Assembly (NCBI GenBank): GCA_013399305.1
Contig: VXAI01000038.1
Location: 3,278,998 to 3,342,997, forward strand
Origin: Rostratula benghalensis
Taxonomy: Eukaryota; Chordata; Aves; Charadriiformes; Rostratulidae
Direction of reading: 5' to 3'
Length of the DNA: 64,000 nt
Within the stretch, counting starts at the first letter, position 1. Each line of letters opens with the position of its first letter. Below, piece by piece: positions 24,507-35,560 of this stretch. The notes beneath the pieces are model-generated. The model did no database searches and was not told the origin of the DNA. It saw only the letters and a program-made list of their open reading frames with translations. The translations under genes and the position numbers were made by a program.

Positions 24507-27500
24507 CCCTATGACTGCTGTATTTTCCTGGACATGTAAACTTTCCTGGCAGTTAAGTTTTTTGGGGTATTTTTTGCGTGCTTTGGTTTTCTTTTTGCCA
24601 TAGGTAAATCCTTGCTGATTTTATATTGCAATATGTGCACTTGTAGTATATTTCTACGTGTATGTGATTCATATGAATTCTTCCTATAACGAGGAAAAAA
24701 TGGTTCTTGAGGTGAAGAAGAAAAAAACCACATTTCTGTTAGGGAAAACACTGCAGGTTAGTTGCTGACATGCAGACCCTTCTGTTAGGTTACTTTTACT
24801 CCCAAGGGATACTACAAGTGTCATTATTCTTTGAATGTCTACCGATGTCTGTAAATTTTGCTCTCTCCAAGTTAAGTTGCTACTGTCAGGCTTCAACTAG
24901 TGTCAAGTTTCTTGGGGATGTTTTTTTACAGTGCATAATGTCAACTTTATAAACCTGCCAACAGTGTCATCAATTTAGTTTAATTGTCTTCTTGCAGGTG
25001 TCAGAAATCAGCTGACAGTTGTTCTTGGAAGTCTTTCCTATTAGAACAATGAACTCTGATCTTTTTACTACAGCTGACACACATGTAAGTACTAACGAAT
25101 ACCCTGACAACCACACCATCACCATTTGTCACTTCCTTCCAGCAGCTTTACAAATCACCATTTACATCATAACTGGGATACCATACTACAAAGAAAAACA
25201 GTTATTTTATGGTCATTCCTTGTCCTGACTTGTTTCAAGACTGATTGCACCTCATTCCTCCTTGCAACACATACGCAAATTCAGAAGCCCATTGCTCATT
25301 CCTAACTGATAGAAAGCAGTGCTTCCTTCCTCCTCACACTTAAGTCATTCCTTATATCTTTCTTTACAACTTGCAGTGACAAAAATCTTTTTTCCGTAAT
25401 GTCTGGTTTTATTACTGTATTTGAATAAGTTCCCTGAAAGAAAATAGATGCAGCCTGCTGTGATTTAAAAACTGTGTCCATGTTTGCAGTTAACTCGTTC
25501 GGTCTCAGAGATCACTCTGCATGTGGCTATGCATATCTAGTAAGTATTTCAGTGGAAAAGAGATTTTGCACAATCTGAAAATGCCCAGGAGGCAAATTGT
25601 TTCATTAAAGTTCATAGTCAAAATCAACTTTGCAGGGGAAGGGTTATCTGTCTTTTCAAAATTCCTTATTACAGCCTGACAGTTTGTGAAAAAACCCCAG
25701 CAAACAATCTTTTCATGTATGCTTAGCAGCTGACAGTTTTCTAGAATGTGGGGTTCTTCATTTAGGTTTTTCCCCACCACCACTGCTGTTTAGTAGAACT
25801 ACAAATTCCACTAGTGGTCAAATTAGTGTAACTGTGAATGTTTTTATGGTTGTCATCTAGGTTTTATCCTTTAAAACACCATGCAACATCTCAAATTGAA
25901 ATGCAAGCAGTTCCCTATTACTACATTCTGACCTTTGGACTACTAACTTTTTCACAAGAAAAAAGTTAGTTTTAGTTCATTCTGGGAATACACACACCTA
26001 CGTGTGAGTCTTCTAAAAAAATGGCCCCTGGCTCTGACTCCCCCAGTGCAAAACCCCTGCCTACCTCAGGCTCCTGAGAGAATCCTCCTAACCCAGTACG
26101 TCTGAGACTTCCCATGGACAGCTGGGATGGGGTGGTCAAACCCTCAAAATAACCCTTTTTCCCCCTCAAAAGCCAAATTTTCTCCTTGCCTTAATACAGG
26201 CAGTGCCTCTGAATAGCAGCACCAATGGCACTCATTTGTCCAGAAGTGACTGAGTTGAGAACTAACATACCGTTATTCTTTATAACTTAGAATTATTCAG
26301 AGGGAAATGATTTTTTTTTTCTTTAAAGACTTAAAGGTTTATACACTTTCATTTCTAAAAGGTTTATGCAGCCCTTAACTATCATGATGTATCTTTCTGA
26401 GTGCCAAAACTACAACCCCAAAACTGACTTTCTTCATTACATTCTTTTTTCTCTTGGCTTGATAACGCACAAGCTCATAGAACTGGTGTTCCCCAATCTT
26501 TAGCAGATTAAGGTGCACCTTAAGAGGTAAAATGCAGTAGCAGTCATCCAGAATGCATCAGACCTAAGGAGCTAAAACATCCTTTTTGCCCTTTTGTCCC
26601 CATAGCACTGTATTCTGTTCTTCAGAGTCCAAGATTCAGTGAAATAGCAAGGCAGATGGAAGAATGTTTTCTTCATGGCTCTTAATTTGAATATTGTGTT
26701 TGAACGCTTTACTTACTGCCTTTACTCTCATGTGATCTACCAACAAATATCAAAACCAAGGCAAGCACAGTTAGCATAAATACAGCATGCTACTTGCCTG
26801 AGCTTACTTCAGGACAGACAATTCCAGATATTCATTCTGGGTGAATTTCTTACACATGAAAGTCTGTTTGACCAATTCCTCTTAATGTCTTCCATCTTCT
26901 CCTTTAACATCTATAACGTTATTTGAATTACTTCTACAGAAAAACACTGAGACTGACAACCACCAGATGATTCCTTAAGAAGCTTAAATTCTAAGGTATT
27001 GCTTAATTTTTAAAATCATGATTTAGTGCTGACTTCTAAGAATGAGTTATCTGTGTGCATTGTATGAAATGGAGTGATCATGCACTAGCTACCCTTTTTA
27101 TGCATGCCAAGTATTGCATAGTGATTGGGGCAGCGAAGGGGTTTTCTACATTTGTATCAGAGACAAACCAAAACTTTTTAAAATTTCTCACACAAACACA
27201 TTATGCCCCTGAAGAGCTAATAGTCTAGTGAGCAGGGACATCAGTAGGGATGACAGAGTCCCACAATCAAGTAATACTTTGTCTTTGAGACAAGGAAGCG
27301 AACAAAAATACATTTTTTAGAATATGTTGCACTTCTGCTTTTCCACTTAAAATTAAATTATTAACTGGGTTGGAGAGACTGACTTGGTAAACACTTTGTG
27401 CCTAGAAGCTCCAAGGACAAATATTTCATGATGAATAGTCACTTTTTACGAAGAAGGAAGAAATTCTAATGTGGGAGACAGCAAGGTTCCCACCCTGGAG

Positions 27501-30109
27501 AAGGCAAAAATTTGGCAGGATAGCAAGGTGTGCTCTGGATGACTCAAAATAAAGCCTGTACCTGAAGAGGGCCAGCGACTGCTGTTACCCACCCACCACC
27601 TGGACAACTTGATCAAAGTTCTTTTTTTTTTTTCTTTTCTGACAAATACTTTTTCTTAAAAAGCACATAATCGAAAAAAAAGCATGATTAATTCAGTTTG
27701 TAATATATCTTTCATATGGATGGTGATAAACATTTACTTAAGTAAAGACTTACTTTGTGTGCAAATGACTACTACAATAAAGCACTTAGAAAAACAGATC
27801 AGTGGTGTTTTCAGTAAGAATGAAAACATGTTTGATAAATAATTCATTTATACCTACTGTGCATAATAATCACTCCTCTTAAGCCAGTTTTTCTTGGAAA
27901 AAATCATCAGCCAACAATTTGTCTGGAAATATGACATGTGGCTTCTCACTGGGGAAAATCAAAACGTTCCTAAGGTAGGGACCAGGGCTTATTAAAGACA
28001 ACTGAACCCCTTCCAAATCTCAGTATTGGTGCAGGTTTCACTTTTTACAGAGCATCTACTCCAGATTCTACTGAAGCACATATATGTATGTCTTGATAAG
28101 CTTTCTGCCTCTGTATAAGCATTACAGCTGCAAACCTGTACTGTTCTTGTACACCATCCTGACATTCAAAGATGCTGTTGTTTTTCAGGACTTGCTGAAC
28201 CTCCATAGACTGGGAACAGCAGACGAGAAAGGCAGTGCTTTGATATTTGCAGTGATTACAGAATAGAATTGTCTCTGACGATCAAGACATAACATCTGAG
28301 AGAAATATTTCCTAGTCTGAAGGATGACTGTTTGCATTCACTACCATCACCTTTCATATCTTAGAAAACATTTGAACCCAACATACAGCTCCTCTTTCAG
28401 AAAAATGAAAGAAAGGTAAAGGAAATATCTTTCAATACTTGAAATCCATGTAGATTTCAGGAGTAAATTATGCAAGAAATAAAACACTACTTGCAAAAAA
28501 GAATTTTTGATAATTAAATCTTATTGTATGTATCACTAAGAGTAACAGCTATACCAGCATATTGCACCAAAAGCTCCTGACCGTTTTTTGCACAGATCAT
28601 TCTCTGACTAATGTGGCTGGTGGTCCACATGTCAAATTTCATTCTTCTTTTTTATATTGTTATTCACCACAACAAGAGTCCTAGCAGAGTTGTTTTAATT
28701 TTCTTCCACTGTAATATTGTAATATTTAAACACTCCCAAATCATATAAGAATATAGTTTGTTGAAAACACACATGGATCTTTCATATGCTCAAACGCTGT
28801 ATACCAAAACAAGCTGAAATCAAATGGTCTTTCAGCTGACTTAATGGGCTTTGAACTAATTCCAAGTTCAGCCAGACCCAGCAGTAGCTTTTTCAAGGGA
28901 CCTAACGACGCCCAGCATTCACGTTCTGAGTAGCAACCGCTGGGGAACAGATATCAAAACACATTGGTACTGGGTGGCACAGCGAACTGACAGACACCAG
29001 GAGAACTTCTGCAGGAGCCAGAAAGCTCCAATGCACAGGTGGAGATAGAAACCTGACTGTTCGTGAAACATGTACTGCAGAAGGGTAAAAAGAATAAAGT
29101 CTTCTTCAAGGATTCAAGCTAGAGGTTTTGCTTCCAGCATTTCACTGGCATATAAAAACAGTTATAAAGTCAGGTGTCCTATAGGTATCATGTACTTTAT
29201 TTCACCGTTCATGTTGCAATTGCACCTCCTGTTAAATTCCAAAGGCCTTTGTAATGAATAAGAGACATTTCATTAGAAACATTTTAACCTCTATGACAAA
29301 TCTAAGAAACTTCATTATCCTCCATGTAAGCCTTTTAAGAACAGGAGCATTGTAGGACAAAGCATAAACACTTGGCATTAAAGCTATGTGAGGTACTGCG
29401 ATCTCTCTAGCACGTTATGGAAACAAGCAAGAAATCACATTTTCAAAAAGAGTAAAGTCATTTGCATATTATTACAATATTTCCCTACTCTGGGAGCAGG
29501 ATACAGCAATAAAGAAAAAAGCTAGTGAAGAGGAATTGTAGAGACTCCTGTAAAGACCCAAGGAGAAGAGTGATAACTCCCCTAGAGCTTCTTACCAGAT
29601 GTTGGTAATTTCACACTGTTAACTCTGCAAAGCGGATTTGTATTTCTATAACCTGGGAAAGATTAGTGTGGTACAATCAACAAATTACTACTTCAATAAG
29701 AATTTCCAGATTCAACAACATCATCTCTACCTTTGCTGAGGGGAGGCGGGGGGAAGGGGAACCAAAAAACCACAGACATTAAATCACTTCAGCAGTCACT
29801 TAAAAGGACAACAAAATACTCAGTAGCACATTTTTAAGTTGGATCCTAGCTATATTTTCCATCTAGCAGGATGACACATGTCATTGATTAAATATACTGA
29901 TAATTGGAAGGTTTTAGCTAGTTGCCGTATTATTCCATATCTTATGTAGTTATTCCTAAGATCCAAAAAAGTAAATCAAAGTACATTTACATTTTGGAAG
30001 CGTGTGTATCTTCTCAATTAAAATTGTTCTTAGCAGTTCCCAAAGACCTAAAAAATGTTAGAAATTCTTACAGTTTTTACTTTAAATAAAAAAGTTTCTG
30101 AAACATGCA
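24507..30109. other. Non-coding, contains one strong hairpin
   Basis: AT-rich, no exon-like frame. A hairpin with 11-base arms lies at 25942-25970. A T tract lies near 27622-27633 and a G-rich tract at 29740-29759. An octamer-like ATTTGCAT word is at 29460-29467. Nothing else is recognised. Confidence 0.5.
25942..25970. repeat. Inverted repeat (11-base arms, 7-base loop)
   Basis: ACTAACTTTTT at 25942-25952 is exactly complementary to AAAAAGTTAGT at 25960-25970, separated by seven bases. On the minus or plus transcript this would fold into a short AT-rich hairpin. It is too short for a typical microRNA precursor and no function is assigned. Confidence 0.85.
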
Positions 30110-30480
30110 CAATTTAATGAGGCCTTCAGTCTGTCATGAACATAAATTAACTCCTTAAAAACTAGGCACAAATCTCATTTCAGTGCACTGCAGTTCACTG
30201 TAAGAGATGCTGTAAGCCCTTGGCTGTCCAACCCATAATTGAATTAGTGATTGTACACAATTTTCTCATTTTGTTTCAAATATATTTTGCATGAATGTGC
30301 AACAATCTATTCAGTATAGCAGAGGAGGAAAGGATTAATTCATAAAGATTTCAGAGAACCCAGTCAGTGCCAAGAACTCTATTACCTTATAAATTAAGAT
30401 TAATTTACATATGTCTTAATTGTTAATTCACTGAAACTACAAAATATAAAGAAAAGTTTTGGAATGCTACGGTTCTTTCA
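30110..30480. promoter_or_regulatory. Candidate conserved non-coding element
   Basis: Non-repetitive AT-rich block with no coding capacity and many ATTA/TAAT words, notably at 30228-30246, 30330-30345 and 30388-30430 (ATTAAGATTAATTTAC and TTAATTGTTAATTCAC). It has the texture of a homeodomain-type enhancer. Conservation has not been tested. Confidence 0.28.
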
Positions 30481-31870
30481 AAGGGTCATTTAGGGAAACT
30501 GAGAATTTCAAGGAAATAATAAACAGAACTGAAAATACATGAGAAGAAATACTGTCTCCGCTGGCCACACAGGCCTGATGAACTGCACTTACAAACAAGA
30601 CAGAAAGAAACCTTTGAAAAAAATTGAATAAACCACAAGGACACAAACTGTCAAACCTGCAGCTACAGAAGATGCATGAGCTACAAGTGACAAGCTGACT
30701 AAAAAAATGCAGAGAAGTGAAAAGGGTAAACTCACAAATATTCAGGCATTTTTGCCAAGCTCAGAGAAAGGACTTTTTCACAGGTACATTAAAAGTGCCA
30801 TTTGTAACTCAAACTCTGTGTACTGGTGAGATCCTTTACATCAATGTGCTATTGAGTTCTATAGATTTTCACTCTCTTCCATAAGAAAAAAAATTCTTGT
30901 TACTGAAATTGGAGCAATGCTTACAGTTTATACACTTTAACACTGTTTATTTTGTGCATTCATTGGTCATCGTGGTTTGAGCTCAAGTTTTAACCTTGCT
31001 GTCTGCTTATATATTTAGGACTGTTTTTACAAAACACAGATGACTGTGGGTGTTCATATTACCCAGAATACACAGGTGTATTACAATCCATTCTGTAGTT
31101 ATGTGGTCATGCTTTACTTTTATTTTATTCATGCACCAACATAAAGAATTCAACAGGGATTGAAAGAAGCAAAAGAATTTCCATGCAGTGAAATCTCTGA
31201 AATAAGATCAGATGCCGGTTGAGCAAGAAAAAGTATTACAACATGCAAGGGGCAAAACCAACTATTATTATGCATGGATTATTTTGTAAGTTCTGATTAG
31301 TCCATGCTGTAATTTGTCACCAAGTTTCAAGGTAGATTTAATAAATGGATATTAAATAAACGGGATTTTTTTTATTTTAGAAATTTATACGGCAAGACTT
31401 AAAGTGAAAGAAAACAAACAGTTTAAAAAAATGCAGTAAAATTATTTCTGAAGGATACAGAAGTTCTTTTATGCCAGCATCTGTACTTCACCATTACCTA
31501 GGGTAGTGAATTCTAGTAGTCACATTAACAAACTTAGCAGAACTTAAAGGACTGGAGATGGACAGTCTGGCCATTTATAAGTCTTCAGAAATCATCTTCC
31601 GAGATCAGCCATAGAGTCACTAGCATAGGATAACGTACCTGTGGTCTACCAGCCTACATGGTGCAAATGCAAGTTGAGATCTTGAAAGTCAGTAGTCTTT
31701 CCACAGCATATTACCATCAAACATATAGCCAGGCTTACCCAGGCACCTATTTTTCAAGGATTTAATTTTTTTTAGAATAAGACAAATTTAAGAAAAATTA
31801 AAAAAAACTTTTAAAGGTGACAGACACAAGTTACAATCTGGAAAAACAGTAATTTTGAGAATCATCAAAC
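30481..31870. other. Non-coding, no recognised element
   Basis: AT-rich with closed frames throughout. I see nothing that can be named. Confidence 0.55.
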
Positions 31871-32026
31871 ACTTGAACAGATGACCCAGAGAGGTAGTGG
31901 AAACTCTCTATATCCTTGGAGCTATTCAAAGCTTGACTGAACAATCTGAGCAACCTGCTCTAATTAGGCCTAACTTTGGGCAGGATCCTATGGGGCCCCT
32001 TCCAACTTAAATTATTCTATAATGAT
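31871..32026 (+). mobile_element. CR1 non-LTR retrotransposon, diverged 3' tail
   Basis: The sequence follows the CR1 forward 3' end: a GACCCAGAGAGGTAGTGGAA segment, then CCTTGGAGCTATTCAAAGC, GAGCAACCTGCTCTAATTAG, GGGCAGGATCC and finally CCCCTTCCAACTTAAATTAT before an ATTCTATAATGAT terminus. It is more diverged than the 24.2 and 60.3 kb copies, indicating an older insertion. Non-coding. Confidence 0.88.
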
Positions 32027-32560
32027 AATATCCTATAATAATGTTGTTCTCACAATACTGGTAATGTAAAACACGGTTTTCTTTACACCAATTATTTGCT
32101 GCATCTGCAGCCTTTACTCTGACATGACAAAAGGTCAGTGTTCAGAGGAATGATTTCGTTTTGAGACTGAAGGATAAAAAGCAGAAGAGACTGAGAATGC
32201 AGACAAACCTGCTGCTCTTCTAACACTGTCAGATATGTGGGTACAGTACCTCTGGATGAGGTGCTGATTACATGTGCATAGTTCTAAGTTTCAGTCTGTC
32301 AGGTAATGCTTTGCTATATTGCGACCATTCCTCTAGCAGGGATGAGATTCAGTAATACTTTCCTCTGTTTGGGAAAGCTTTACACTCAAGATACTTTTCT
32401 AATGTAGCTATTGTTCTCCAAAAGCCTGAAAGCACAGAGGTCTCATTTAAAAACAGTTTTTTCTCTCTTCAGGTTCCTTTTGAAGATTTGAAAAAATCAA
32501 CCAGAGAAGTTGGCACTGCCTAGAGAAGAGGGGAAACAGACACTTCATCACAAGACCTAA
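32027..32560. other. Non-coding, no recognised element
   Basis: No repeat or coding signal is seen. Confidence 0.5.
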
Positions 32561-33062
32561 CTTTAGCTATAAACAAAAGGAGAAATTGCCTTTACCTACC
32601 CTGCAAAAAGAGAGAACAATCTCCCTATTTCCACACAGAGCAGACAAAACCATCTGTGACAATAAATTGACCTTTGCACTGTGGAGACATAACAGGGGGT
32701 GTACCACTGCCTTACACCCAGTGTTTTGCCTTAGCAGCTCCTGCACCTCCTACAGACCCCAAGCTGAGTGGCCTTCTCAGTCCCTCCCTGCTCAGCTGGC
32801 AGAAGCTGTTTCAGCAGGCACCCCTCTCTTCTCGGTATGTGCAGGTGAAACAGAGCAAAGAAAGAGCCTCTCCTGCTTCCTGATGACTGTAGTGTCATGC
32901 TGTTTCCCACCTGCTGTTCCCCCATCCATACCACTCTCCTTGTACAGCCTTCTCCCACCTCCTGTAGACAGCCACGCTTCTGTAATATCAATGGAATACA
33001 AATCTGAAAGAATTCCTGTACGCTGTAATAGCACTTCAAAACATCACTACAGAGGAATATAA
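32561..33062 (+). other. GC-richer patch with the longest open frame (158 codons)
   Basis: The longest open frame in the window runs from 32586 to 33062. Its predicted product is rich in serine, proline and cysteine and has no domain or signal peptide I recognise. The opposite strand is also open over 32731-33039 and a second plus-strand phase is open over 32674-32883, which points to locally stop-poor composition. A pyrimidine-rich tract ending in CTCTTCAG lies at about 32462-32471, which could act as a splice acceptor, so an unannotated non-coding or terminal exon cannot be ruled out. Confidence 0.25.
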
Positions 33063-35329
33063 AACCCTTGTGTAGAATAGTTTTTTGGGTACTTTCAACA
33101 GAGTTTTGTGTGGATAAGAGAGAAAGAGGATATTTTGTAAAGTATCAATAAAAGGATGAGAGAGGATGACAGCATTGCCTGACAAAAGCCAGCAAGATAT
33201 TTATGAGGATGATTCTAATATGGAACAAAGTTATTTTGGTTGTTTCCACTGAGAACTTTGGAGAGGAAAAACAAACTGTACCATATGCTGGGCTTTGAAA
33301 GGATTTAAGGTTCAGTTCCTTCTGTATTTCCTGGGATATAGGTGTACTGCTGAAAAACTCAGACACAAAATGCATAGAAGGAACATTTAATAAACACATT
33401 AATTTTTCAGTACTGTGAGAAAGCACTTAGACTCCTGGCATGCTTTCTGAAGAGACGCTGCTGGCACAATAACTGCTGCTCCAATGCCACTGGTAAATCA
33501 TAATGGTGGACGTAAGCATCCTCTCAGAAGAGTTACTTAATTGATGTTTTCAAGATTATTCTCTCAACACACAAAGTGAAAATAATAGAGGAAATGAATT
33601 TTAAAACCAACTACTGTCTGAAGATAAAGAGGTGATTTGACCCTATTAACAATTTTAATTAAACCCTCAGAAGCGTTTCTCTAGATATCTACATACAAAG
33701 CAAATCCTACCTGTTACAGGTTTGTTTGGGTGCATTGCTTATTTTTAACAACCAAAATATAGGTATTTTAAGAGAGCTATACTTCAACTAATGTATTATT
33801 TTTTAAATAAACAACTATGTACAAAATGATAAAAATATAAAAATATTGTTGAAATCACAATTACAAAATTTTATCCTCCCTAAAGCATTCTGGAATATTT
33901 TACTCAAAAACATCATAAAAACACAGATTATTATTTTTCTGATTCATCGTATGGGGATTCCAAGTCACAATTATTACTATCGCCCACAAAAGATCAAAGT
34001 CTGTTAGATATTTACTGTGTGAGAGTTTGGCTGCAGAACTCGTGCAACGGGCAAAAAATCGTGACCATTCATGTGAACTTCATTGAATTCTTCTGGACAC
34101 ATTTCTGAACAAATAACTTAAGGACAATAGAATATGTCTCTGAAGGAATATTTCCAGACCTCCAGAAAGTTGCTACAAATGATTCATCTTCAGGAATGGC
34201 CAGTAAGCACAACGGTAGAATACAAGGATTATTTTAACTTCTTTGGAACCTAAAATGTCTGACAAAGACATAACACCTTTCAGTTTACATACATGTTACA
34301 ACACACATGTGTGATATATATGTTATAGATGTGCTCATATTTCATCACTTTTTCCATAATAAATGTTTTTCATTTAAAAAAAGATTTTTTGCAATATTAA
34401 TAAAGAAAATAGTTCACAATTTCTTTTTTTTTTTTAAATGGAATAAATTGGAACCACCTCTAAACAAGACTCCATATGCTGCATTTAGCAGACACTTCAA
34501 TTATTAACTGGAAGACAATTTCTCTTTGTTTTCTCTCACTAAATGCAAGAATTTAAATACAATGGATTTGCAAAATGTTTTATTCTTTAAATAAAAGATA
34601 TCACTCAAATTATCACTAAGCGTTCAACTGTAAGGCCACTGTAGATAAAACCTAACTGCAACAATTAAATTATTTTTTTATATGACTAGAAAAAAAATTC
34701 TGGTTTTGAATAACGCTGCTGCTTCCTGGGTAATTGCAAGAAATGACTTCTTCCATAATGCAGGATATTTAAGAGGCTTTCAGTCAGTATCAGTATATTA
34801 CAAGGATCTTGTAGCTATCCGACAGATCCAACAGATCTGACTCAGAATTTCAGTTACTGTTGGTACAGAGTGATCAGGCATTCCTCAAAAAGCACTTTTT
34901 TTTTTAGTTTTGGCCCCAAATCACACTTAATTTGGTATATTGGATATTAAAATACAAGCCTGTGCCACATACTTGGATTTAACAGTGGGATATTTCATCT
35001 TCAAATCAGGACCAACCCTGCATATACTAGTTCAGAAACTAACCACGTGTAAGAAAGAGCAGCCCTGCAGTAAAATAATTCTCGTCATTTACCAACCTCT
35101 CTGCTCTCCCCACTTCCCTGCCCCTAAAAGAAAAACCAAGCCCAAAGTAAAATGGCAATGACATCAAGTCCAGAATTCACACAGAAGGCATACGAATGTC
35201 TAAATTCCACATGGAACCACAGCAAAAGAGCCAATTTATAGCTTGGGTGAGAAATGACAGTTAACAACCTTTAAAAGAAAGAGCAGAAAAATAGCAAGTG
35301 TCATAACTTTGAATGCAATAGCTACGTTT
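33063..35329. other. Non-coding, very AT-rich
   Basis: One of the most AT-rich parts of the window, especially 33600-34720. It contains a 12-base palindrome CACACATGTGTG at 34302-34313 running into an AT alternation, and a T12 tract at 34424-34435. No gene is seen. Confidence 0.55.
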
Positions 35330-35560
35330 GTTCTTCCCCAATTTCAACACCTGGCTTGTTGAGTGCCAGTAGCCATAGCAACTCGCTCAGCGTGCCAAGG
35401 CTCTGACACTGCTGCTCTGAGGCTCTTCCTCAGCAGCGCTGCCTGCATCGGCTGTTGTGCAAGCTACCTAATCCAGCTGCATTCATCAACCACCATTTGC
35501 CTCCAAATCATCCCTTCTCTGTCTCCCAACATAATTTAGGGGGCCTTCAAGTCTTGTTTA
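35330..35560. promoter_or_regulatory. GC-richer candidate regulatory element with RFX X-box
   Basis: At 35369-35382 the sequence GTAGCCATAGCAAC matches the RFX-family X-box pattern GTNRCC-N2-RGYAAC exactly. The surrounding 200 bases are GC-richer than the flanks, non-repetitive and closed to translation, with several GCTGC/CAGC words. RFX proteins drive ciliary and neuronal genes in animals; the target here is unknown. Whether the site is occupied or conserved cannot be judged from sequence alone. Confidence 0.35.

Noticed and set aside
24225..24603. Open frames over the 24.2 kb CR1 copy
   Set aside because: They run antisense to, or through the untranslated tail of, a CR1 element and are not genes.
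25942..25970. Hairpin considered as a microRNA precursor
   Set aside because: Eleven base pairs with mostly A/T pairing are too few for a typical precursor stem.
29740..29759. G-rich tract as a quadruplex
   Set aside because: Only three runs of three or more G are separated by loops; the fourth is GG.
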